Source of the DNA: Bryum argenteum
Lineage: Eukaryota > Streptophyta > Bryopsida > Bryales > Bryaceae
Length of the DNA stretch: 64,000 bases
Assembly: GCA_037043015.1 (NCBI GenBank)
Contig: CM073324.1
Location: forward strand, 9,197,013-9,261,012
Direction: 5' to 3'
Shown: positions 55,932 through 64,000 of the stretch, piece by piece
Position numbering within the stretch: the first letter of the stretch is position 1
How the letters are laid out: each line of letters begins with the position of its first letter
Made by a program: the position numbers and the translations under genes
The notes under the pieces: model-generated
The model's database searches: none
What the model was told of the DNA's origin: nothing
What the model saw: only the letters and a program-made list of their open reading frames with translations

Positions 55932-57814
55932 TCAACACCATAATCAAGCCACATGGAGTTCACCAAGACACAACAATGATTGACAAATTGTTGCATTAAA
56001 ACTCAACTTTATTCCAATATTGACGGACAATCAAGTAAACTCTCAAACTTAAGAAGACACGAGACACTTGCGCCCTCACTTCCACACTAACAAGAGGTAT
56101 GTTGACCAAGTGCGAGAAATTCAAGAAGACACCTCACTCCTCGAAATTGAGACATAAACCCTAAACCGTGATAAACAATCTAGTCTCAACACGATCCGAT
56201 CTACACGATAGAAAAACCGCATTACTCGACGGCGGGACGAGAAGGTAGGCAACAACTCAAACACCGGCGTAATGGGAGTGATTTGGTGTACCCGCAAGAC
56301 CCTAGAAAGAGATCGCCTCGATGAAGTGCCGTCAATAACGGCCGCATCCGAAGAACCCCTTTCCGTGCAAGGAAATTCCTTGATCGCACACCCTTGATCG
56401 CTTGAAGCTCGGTAGCGGTAACTCTTAACAAACGAGTAGATCGATTTCGCCTCGAGCACATGGATAATACTGCGGGAGCATGGGAGTTATCCTTGTGTGA
56501 TTCAAGATCTTCTCGATGACAATGCTTTTACAAGATGTTGTCTCGCAATCTTGGAGCTCCGACATGATGCAGAGCGCTAGCTTGTTCGACTTCAAGGTGC
56601 TCAACCGCTCAACGATTCCACCCGATTCCACCGAACTTTCCTCAGGCAGTTGAAGATTTTGAATATTGCAATTTCGCGTAGCTATCCTCGCCCGTATGCT
56701 CGCATTCTCGATCGCGAGCCTTCGCTAAAGCCGCGTTTCACTTGACCCAGCATTGCGGCGGCAGCTCGTGCTTCCGGACCAGGTCGAATAATTCCAAGTC
56801 GACGCCGCTGCCGATTCCGTGCGTTACCCATCACCGAGTTCCACACAATTCTTCCACACCGAGTTCCACACAATTCTTCCACACCGAATTCTTCCACACC
56901 GAGTTCCACACCGAATCCGATGACAACCAAGTAACGTTGACCAGTGGCAACCCACCTCAACCCTAAACAACTAGCGGAAAATTGATTCACTGAATTCGAA
57001 CTCCACCTAGACGTTCCGGGAGAGGCCGAGACACTAACGCAACCCTAAACAAGGTCGACACGAAAGGCGTAGAATCAACGCGCGGGGACGAGGGAGGGCC
57101 GTCAACCCTAGAAACAAAACCGCTCATTTCGGAGAATGAATTTGGCGCTCCATCGGATCTCTCCAGCAATGTTTCGAAATGCGTGCAAGTTTGACAAAGC
57201 CGGCACCTTTACAGCCCTGACATCGTGGCCAGTTACTGAAAACAGCTCTCCCGAAGTACTTTAAGTACAAGAGAGTACCAGAGGGCGGATTTCTCTGAAA
57301 AATTTCCACTTCCTGCTAGACAGTTTTCCCGCCAAAAAACTGCTGTTCGTACCCACCCCCATCTGCATCTCTGCATTATCTCCACGACTGCAAAAAAAAA
57401 AAACAAAAAATTTTCATTTTTGACCACCCTCAACCATGTCAAAGTTTTGGCTATTTGACCAATAAAGAACGCAATGTTAGAACATGTTTTTGGGAAGTAA
57501 TGATACAACATGTAGAGCATTTGAAGGTGCTCTCTTTGTGTATATAATTTTTGGAGTACTTTGGAACTTAATTTATATCAAACTTGAGTACTTTGCGATT
57601 TTTTGGCAGCCAGTAACGTACTTTTCTGAAACTATAGATTGGCAAATTACCATATGTTGCGAATGTTTTTGCAAAAAATTGTTTAGTGATTTGCAAGCAT
57701 AACCACCTCTTCTACCTATATCTACAAAAACATTAGTACTTAAGGATGTGTGATGATCTAGAACGGCGATTGAACAAGCAAAGGTACAGGAATTAGGGGG
57801 CGTAACGTACTTTT
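55932..57814. other. Transposon right arm, upstream of the transposase-like gene
   Basis: This should hold the 5' exons and promoter of the minus-strand gene. Small minus-strand frames at 56121-56459 and 56682-56990 have no recognisable product. Around 56840-56910 cacaccgagttccacacaat recurs about four times as a short imperfect tandem repeat. Confidence 0.4.
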
Positions 57815-57840
57815 TGATCCACCCTAGCATGCTTCCACCC
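57815..57840 (-). repeat. Subterminal inverted repeat, right
   Basis: Exact inverse of 45848-45873, beginning TGATCCACCCTAGCATGCTT on the plus strand. Confidence 0.92.
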
Positions 57841-57958
57841 CTAAACTAAAAGTAAACAGCCATTTGACCCTATGTCCCTATCGGGCGAGTGAGAGCTCAA
57901 TCGGGCGGCAAATCGGGCAGGCAGGCGGCGTGCCTGCCTGGTTCAAATGTCAACCTTG

Positions 57959-57966
57959 TTTATAGG
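57959..57966. repeat. Target-site duplication, right, of the 12.3-kb transposon
   Basis: TTTATAGG, an exact copy of 45675-45682. The sequence that follows (tggtcattttgtaattcaat) continues duplication unit 2. Confidence 0.88.
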
Positions 57967-58825
57967 TGGTCATTTTGTAATTCAATTGTGTTGATCTCAA
58001 ACATTATTATTTTTATTCAATTAAAAACTTACACTTTCAACAAATAATTAGGCTTTCCATGTACTCGGGCAACTTAGTCTCAATACGAAGTTAAACTAAT
58101 TGTGTAAACTTGTGACCACTTTCAAGAAAATGTTTTATATGAAATATGGAATATATGAAATTGCAAGCTTTGTCCTTAAAGCTTTAAATGCTTTGGTTCA
58201 CTCCTAGGCTCTTGTTCAATTACTCTTAAATAAGACTGATTGATTTTATATAAATTTTTACAATCTTGACTAGTGAATCCAATTATACATTAATTTGGGT
58301 TCACTCATAGGTTCATATTAGTTACTTTTACGCAATTGATACCAAATTTGGATACTATTGTATATGACCTTAGAGTAGTTAATCAAAAAATCTTGAAATC
58401 ACCTTATAATACTTAGATTGTGGTGCTGGTTGTGTAGTGTGAAAATAAATTGGAACACCGGAAGGTTCGACCAAGATTAAAAAACACTACCAATGAGTCA
58501 CAACTTATAGCCCCAACAATAGTAGACATTAACGAGAGTTTGTTCAAATTGGGTTGAAGATTCAATGATCCATATGATAATTAGATACACATTCTATCTA
58601 ACTAATTTCCTAATCAAAAGAAAGCTTCTAAATGTTATATATGTCACTTAGCTAGGAACTAGCATAGTGTTCACTCCAAGAGGACCGCTCGAAGTAGGAG
58701 TCCTATGATTGACCTATGGGCATGCATCCAAAGTTTAGGTTGTACGGACACTCCATTCACGCCAGCCTCAACAAGAGCTGGAGTACTTCGTATTCTATAA
58801 AATTAATTCTTATTCTTTGTGTACG
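57967..58825. repeat. Segmental duplication unit 2, right part
   Basis: Matches 63716-64000: tggtcattttgtaattcaat against tggtcgatttgtgattcatt, then cactttcaagaaaatgtt and gaaattgcaagctttgtc in both. No gene is seen in this stretch. Confidence 0.8.
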
Positions 58826-60187
58826 TTACAAATCGTACATTAAGCTCCAATCGCCGATGAGCTCGTGGTTCAGCAGTTCGATTGTTTCCCCTAATCTGGA
58901 AGTACGGTGTCTGCTCAAAAACCATCACCCAAACGGTTACGAAAATGTCAACAGCTTCAATATCAGATAGGTGGTACCGTATTGTCTGCCCCTACACGAT
59001 CACTAGGAAATGGCCATCAGGAGGTCATTCAAAATTCTGACCTGCTTGAGAGCATTGTAGTATTGTACCCGATCTTCAATTTTAGATCCTGATCTTCCGT
59101 GAAATTGAAGACCTTGTAACTGAGCTCAACGGCACACCTTGGCTTTCCATGCTTGCCGACATAAAGCTCTCACGTTGAGGTCACAAACCATTTGCCAATC
59201 TTAAACATATAATGCGACTTGAGACAAGGTTCAGTCCCAAGGAGCTCACCCACCTTTCTACTGACTGGATTAAGATTGTAGCCACCCTTGAAGTCGACGA
59301 TTAGCGAGTCGTTTTCTGAAACCGCCGGACTCTTCTTCCCTTGAATGTCACATCAATGTATGTGAGTTCTCTGAGCTGCGAGTCGAGTTTCGTTCCGAAA
59401 TCTAGGCTTGTCAACAACTGCACGAGAGCATCCGGTCTCAATAAATAGTAAGGCTCCATGATTATTGATGGAATCAATGCTATTGATTTGGGGCTCAGAT
59501 TGAATTCTCATGTCTTTGTGTGACTTGTGGTAGTAGTGGTTTGATGATTTTGAGATCTAGGAAATATGACGTTTCTAAGCAGTAAGGATTAGACTGAAAT
59601 ATGTAACATAGTGGTCGTTTAAGATCAGTTTAAGGAATGACTGAGGCACTCGGGAAAGAACTTGCGCTTCAGATGAGCAATTCCAAGTGCAGCTCCTGTA
59701 TGAGTGTTGAGCTTGCCATGAACCTGCCAACCGCCATGAATTAGCCATCCCGAACCCTAAAAGAAAGCCAGAAAGAGCACTAAGGAGATTGAGTGTGCAC
59801 ATTCCGAATCATTAACACCAGTTTCAGCCCGACCATTCAAAGCTCGGCAATATACTTAAAGAACTGTGTGCAGACACAAAAAAGCTTACAAAGGAAAACC
59901 CGTCAGAGATGGCGGGGGTGTGAATGATGATTGGACTAAGTTAATAGAAGCGAAATCTCGAATGCAATTTGCAACAGTAAACTTTTCGTATGACAAGCAC
60001 CAAGAGAATGCAAGAAGTGTGGCCAAGAAATGCTCCAAAAACTAGCTCCGGGGTTGCAAATTGAACGGGGAGTGCAAAGAGATAGGCGACCTGAAAGAAG
60101 AAGGATTTGTCGAGAAGGAAGATTTCTTTGGCATCCAGGAGCAGACCTGTGGTTGTCTTGATTGTCAAAGCTGAGTGATGTCTCCAT
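58826..60187 (-). pseudogene. OEP21: Broken chloroplast outer-envelope pore protein OEP21
   Basis: OEP21 is a beta-barrel anion channel for triose phosphates in the plastid outer membrane. The exons survive in order. 60187-60091 starts METSLSFDN and, one frame over, LLLDAKEIFLLDKSFFFQ. From 59723 comes VHGKLNTHTGAALGIAHLKR then KFFPECL. From 59417 come SLDFGTKLDSQLRELTYIDV and TFKG, then after a slip SPAVSENDSLIVDFKGGYNL. After another apparent intron (about 59250-59166) comes ELSYKVFNFTEDQDLKLKIG. The last exon has TPYFQIRG and, one frame over, GDWSLMYDL then TAA at 58826. Family landmarks (METSL start, D-T-K/R-TG, VFNF-x2-DQD, WN-V-RYDL-like end) are recognisable. At least three one-base frame breaks make it non-functional as read, unless they are assembly errors. 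Intron positions are retained, so it is a decayed gene, not a retrocopy. Confidence 0.75.
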
Positions 60188-60869
60188 TGATTGAATGTTG
60201 CCCGACCTACTCTAGAATAATTATGCAGTTTCTGACTTAGTGGGATTGGATTCCAGCAAACTCCTTTCCAGTTGGCGTTATGTCCACACTCCACCATAAA
60301 AGGCCTCCTAGTTAACTTGTACAGTTGAGATCTAAGTAACTTAATATCTCTATTTCCATTTCCAATGACACTTTTTTGAAAATGTGTTTTTTCTGCTACA
60401 GATGAGTCAAACCATTTGAAGATTTAGGGCTCATAGTGGTTCCATGTGCTTTGGGGCATTCAAAATTTCAAAATAATTCTCCTTGGATCCTAAAGTTAAG
60501 CCTCTCTAGATTAATGCCCTAGATTCTTGGGGTATCCAAACTAATGATTCAATAAATTTGTAGCCTCATCCTACATTTTATTAGTCACTTACCAATCCAT
60601 ATATATACAAGTTGAATCACTTAAGTATCACAAATTTACATTCTTAATACTCATATCCAAGTAATCCAACTTACAATATTTATCATATAAGACCATATTT
60701 GTTACAAATACTTTCCAAATATGCTACTTTGTGTATGTCATGGCTCTTCTTTATATTTTGTTCTCACTCCTATTATGCTTGCAACAACTTCAAACTAAAA
60801 TGAGACATGGAAAAGTACCGTTTTAATGAATATGACCTTATTTGCATTGATTAGTCTGTACGTTGAACG

Positions 60870-60916
<47 letters not shown>
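60870..60916. repeat. A homopolymer, 47 bases
   Basis: An uninterrupted run of A. The equivalent place in unit 2 (about 42457) has a run of only about ten A, so this is microsatellite expansion within the duplication, not a retroposon tail. Confidence 0.95.
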
Positions 60917-60918
<2 letters not shown>

Positions 60919-62263
60919 AGCCAATAATTGAATCCTAATTATGTATATACCTTAGTTATATACATTCAAATTGTGTTTATTGGTAAAGCTTTTAGAGCTG
61001 GATGTACTCCAATGACACCAGAAACTCACGACTTTAGAATGAATTCATTCACTTTTGTGTGCACGAATTTATGTACATGGATGACAATGAAATTTTAGAA
61101 CGCAAGTCATAATGAAAGATTAGCATATCCTCACATCTCAAAATGTTGATTTACACTCACAGTTATTGACTTTCAGAAATTCATCTCAGTGAGTGAATTT
61201 ATTACTCCGAAAATGGTAAAATATTTCCAATCATACTACTATGTAGATATTGGTGGTTACCTTGTTAACTCTTAAGTGACTCCCAAGTTGAACCTCACAA
61301 GTTTCCAAGCATTCCATAATACTAAAATAAACATTATACATCCCACTACATATGTGACGAGTTCATTAAAAATCAATACAAACAATTTGATACACTGCCT
61401 TCATAATGGCTTCCCACTTGTGGTTCCTCAACAACATTCTCATCACTTTTAAGAAAGAATGTTTGGGTACAGTCGACCACTGTTGCTTGCAAGATGCATA
61501 CACACTATCTCATGAAATTGTGTTTTAAGTAAAAAAATTACACAGTACTATCAGACACAATGATTACTTGCACATCGACTCCTAATCAGATATCAACCAA
61601 ACACTACATGCACAGCTACTTAAACTCAACTGTCCATTGCCATGCAAATATGCTCGTGACATCACAGCTCATTCACCGCTCATTCAGATTCAATACCAAC
61701 AGAATTGACGTATTTACTTCATATTGGATTCCCAGGTGTGGTCCTCAACAACAATCTAATCAATTCTGATAAAGAATGCTAGGCCATAATCGACCACTTG
61801 CAATTGATGCTTGCAAGAATAATGCATACACACAATATTCCACGAAATTATCTCTCACGTGCAATACTACCCTGGAGACACAATGATTGCACAGTGACTC
61901 CTATTCTCATATCAAGCAAACGCTACCTGCACAGCTACTTGAAATCAACTGTAGATCGCCATGCATGTGGAATCACCGCACCATTGATAGCTCGCTGATT
62001 CGATGCGTGCTGGACTAAGAACTACAAATAAGAGAAATAGATCTACTAATGTCAAAGCTATTCAGGTCTGCATCGATTAAGGCCAGCAAACAACTCTCAA
62101 TAAGTGAGTATTACCAACATTGTGGCTCGATTCACCGCGCCCAAGCTTCCATCAGGCCTCTGAATGAGTAAACACTCAGTTGTCAATACTTGACCTGTGA
62201 GAATCGTGAAAGGAAGTTGATACATCGATGACAAACCGAAATGATCTTGTATTGCGAACAAAC

Positions 62264-63247
62264 TCAATTAGAGCTTGCTTCCTCCTCGTCAACCTCCTGG
62301 AATTTCCTTTTTGATGCTGCATCTCTCAATGTCAATGTGGTCTCGCACAGAAGCGCACGCTCGAAATCGTCCCTGGTAAATTGCCCTGGGATCGGCACGT
62401 ATTGCCAGCGTTTTTTTTCGAAAACATACAAGCCCATGATGGACACGTCCGCATTAGATTCACCAGGCAGTCGCGGAATCTGTACTACAAGAGCTGCCGT
62501 CTTGGCTCCGATCACAAATGTTTCGTGACGGATGCTGTTGTACTGAACGAATTCTGGCGAAGTGAAGAGAACTTCATGGGTGTTTACATCGGGATGATAC
62601 ACTCCCTGTAGGACAAACATATCCAACCGACTTCCCGGCCGTAGTAACACGTACCGATACAGATCATCGAGCGCCGCGAATGGGACTGGGCGAGGAGCAT
62701 GAGGAAGCGGTCGGGACCTCCACCCAGTCGTAATGTAAAATCCTGGAGAAGCGAACTTGACGGGGGGACCTACACGGCCGTCGAGATAGAATTGCCTGAA
62801 CACAGGGAGAGGAGGTGCAGCCCCAAGGTCAAAAACGTCTTGGACAACACAGTCGTCACAGTGGACGCCGCGCCACGAGTTTTGGATAGAAGAGTAGTGT
62901 TCTATCATCATTTGGCCGGACCGTGCTGAGGACCCGACTACGGTGAAAGTGTAAGCTCCTTCCGGTAACGTGTCAACGCGCACGAGCCAGATAAAGCCTG
63001 ATATGAAAGGAACAGGAGGGATGTCTGTTTTGACCGTATCCGTGAACGGGTTCCACGTGATAAGTTTAACTCTCACACCACGAGGATTGACAGGCGTGGA
63101 CCTGATGAAAAAGAAAAGGTCGCCTCCGGAGTGTACAAGCTCCCCGACGTTCGGTGGAAAGTTTCGCACCCCGGTAATCTTACCGTCGGCATCGAAGATT
63201 GTGATCGTGGAAACTGAAGAAGACGCTAATGCAAATCTCTTTGCCAT
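62264..63247 (-). CDS. Predicted beta-propeller-like protein, family copy 3
   Basis: A 327-residue single-exon protein. I chose the start at 63247 (MAKRFALASSSVSTITIFDA) because it aligns with copies 1 and 2. The frame extends 26 codons further upstream without conservation. It shares blades with copy 2 (LITWNPFTDTVKTDIPPVPF; DTLPEGAYTF; MMIEHYSSIQNSW) and keeps the full tail (LRDAASKRKFQEVDEEEASS) lost from copy 2. It looks intact and is probably the least degenerate of the three. Upstream are four or five copies of the acaaacgaggag motif (63375-63490). Function unknown; the propeller assignment is from sequence texture only. Confidence 0.72.
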   Translation of the reverse strand: MAKRFALASSSVSTITIFDADGKITGVRNFPPNVGELVHSGGDLFFFIRSTPVNPRGVRVKLITWNPFTDTVKTDIPPVPFISGFIWLVRVDTLPEGAYTFTVVGSSARSGQMMIEHYSSIQNSWRGVHCDDCVVQDVFDLGAAPPLPVFRQFYLDGRVGPPVKFASPGFYITTGWRSRPLPHAPRPVPFAALDDLYRYVLLRPGSRLDMFVLQGVYHPDVNTHEVLFTSPEFVQYNSIRHETFVIGAKTAALVVQIPRLPGESNADVSIMGLYVFEKKRWQYVPIPGQFTRDDFERALLCETTLTLRDAASKRKFQEVDEEEASSN

Positions 63248-63715
63248 CGCGATCCACCTCTCTAAACGGAAAAACATAAACTGATTGCACTGATTGCGGA
63301 ACAGATGTGAACTCTGAGAATGCACATAACGCCAACGAGAATGATAGCAAGAGACCGAAAGTAACAGGTATACTCACATTATAAACGAGAAGAGTCAATT
63401 CGATCACATTACGTTACAAACGAGGAGCCAAATGACTCACATTACAAACGAGGAGCGAAATGAGTCACACTACAAACGAGGAGTCGAATCGAGGATACCT
63501 GTTACCGTCGAGGAAATGTAGTCCTGACCTAGATAGCAAGAGTAATTGGTAAAACTCCTACTTGGAATATTGGAAAGTATATAAAAAATTACTTACACGT
63601 TCCAGAGATATGTTCTTTATACTAACGGAAGGCAATAACAAAGGGAGCTTGAGAGTTATCAGAAGTATTAGAACAAATTTGACATCTCCCTTATAGAACA
63701 AGGGGCATATAGGTG
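63248..63715. promoter_or_regulatory. Upstream region of family copy 3 with motif array
   Basis: The text attacaaacgaggagc(c/g)aaat or close variants repeats between about 63405 and 63485. At 63695-63720 the text aacaaggggcatataggtgg corresponds to the transposon insertion point in unit 2 and represents the uninserted state. Confidence 0.55.
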
Positions 63716-64000
63716 GTCGATTTGTGATTCATTTTTGTTAATCTCAAACGTAAGTTCCGTTAATTAGAAACATGTCTACACTTTCAACAACATAATAGGC
63801 TTGGAACGTACTTGGGCAATGTCTTAATATGGAGTTAAAGTAAACAGTTTTGTAACCACTTTCAAGAAAATGTTCCGTATGAAATATGAAAAATTTGAAA
63901 TTGCAAGCTTTGTCTTCAACAGTTTAAATGCTTTGGTTCACTTATAGAGTAAGAGTGTGACTTGTTAAATTACTCACATATTAAGATTGGTTGAGTTTGG

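Larger units (their letters stand above)
45683..57958. mobile_element. 12,276-bp DNA transposon carrying a SET-domain methyltransferase
   Basis: The ends are CAAGGTTGTTAAACCGGGC on the left and, inverted, CAAGGTTGACATTTGAACC on the right: eight identical terminal bases, then imperfect similarity. It is flanked by the 8-bp duplication TTTATAGG. A perfect 26-bp subterminal inverted repeat lies at 45848-45873 and 57815-57840. The flanks rejoin as in the paralogous uninserted site at about 63700-63720. An 8-bp duplication fits hAT-like and several other cut-and-paste superfamilies; I cannot assign one. The cargo, left to right, is a GC-rich minisatellite, a RING-like coiled-coil gene, a repeat-rich gene and a SET-domain gene (all plus strand), then a transposase-like gene on the minus strand. 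Several frame lesions indicate a decaying copy. Confidence 0.88.
60300..64000. repeat. Segmental duplication unit 3
   Basis: Colinear with 41870-45682 plus 57967-58200 and lacking the transposon and the two MITEs found in unit 2. It contains family copy 3 and continues past the window end. Confidence 0.85.

Noticed and set aside
60870-60916. Poly(A) run considered as the tail of a retroposon
   Set aside because: The equivalent position in unit 2 has a short A run at the same place, so it is microsatellite growth. No target duplication was seen.

Overview
The window looks like nuclear DNA from a streptophyte plant, most likely a bryophyte or another early-diverging lineage. GT-AG introns are short. 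It holds a nuclear gene for the thylakoid Tat subunit Hcf106, a broken gene for the chloroplast outer-envelope pore OEP21, a plant-type U2 snRNA gene with an upstream sequence element, and a decayed AT-rich fragment resembling chloroplast ycf2. The species cannot be fixed from sequence alone. Genes are sparse and most of the DNA is repeats and mobile elements of several ages.

Layout. 0.85-3.05 kb (-): a four-exon RNA polymerase II-type subunit 3 (RPB3 family) gene with an unusual acidic N-terminus and a Gly/Asp/Ala-rich tail carrying WG/GW motifs. 3.6-5.8 kb (+): an unrecognised multi-exon gene. 5.8-10 kb: repeats, including a MITE. 10.0-12.1 kb (+): unresolved coiled-coil ORF pieces. 12.6-16.4 kb (-): a three-exon, 981-codon transposase-like gene. 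16.4-25.5 kb: tandem repeats, a 1-kb foldback element, a short gene with RNA polymerase CTD-like heptads, a 105-bp satellite open in several frames, and a broken pyruvate dehydrogenase E2 gene. 28.2-29.4 kb: the ycf2-like plastid insert. 29.54-34.34 kb: a complete MULE transposon with 334-bp TIRs and a perfect 9-bp target duplication, ending 335 bp before the start codon of the Hcf106 gene at 34.67-36.61 kb. 38.46-38.65 kb (-): U2 snRNA.

From about 39 kb to the end the window is a tandem array of three segmental duplications, each carrying one copy of a predicted beta-propeller-like gene on the minus strand (40.4, 44.3 and 62.3 kb). The middle unit is split by a 12,276-bp DNA transposon (45,683-57,958). 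It has 8-bp target duplications, short terminal inverted repeats and a perfect 26-bp subterminal inverted repeat. Its cargo includes a RING-like/coiled-coil protein, a repeat-rich protein, a SUV39-type SET-domain histone methyltransferase with pre-SET, SET and post-SET parts, and, convergently, a large transposase-like protein. The third duplication unit preserves a related uninserted site, which confirms the boundaries. A DNA transposon encoding its own apparent H3K9-type methyltransferase is the strongest candidate for an undescribed system here. This copy has several frame lesions and is probably decaying.

Exon boundaries below were deduced by eye from splice signals, phase and family resemblance. 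No alignment or database search was possible.
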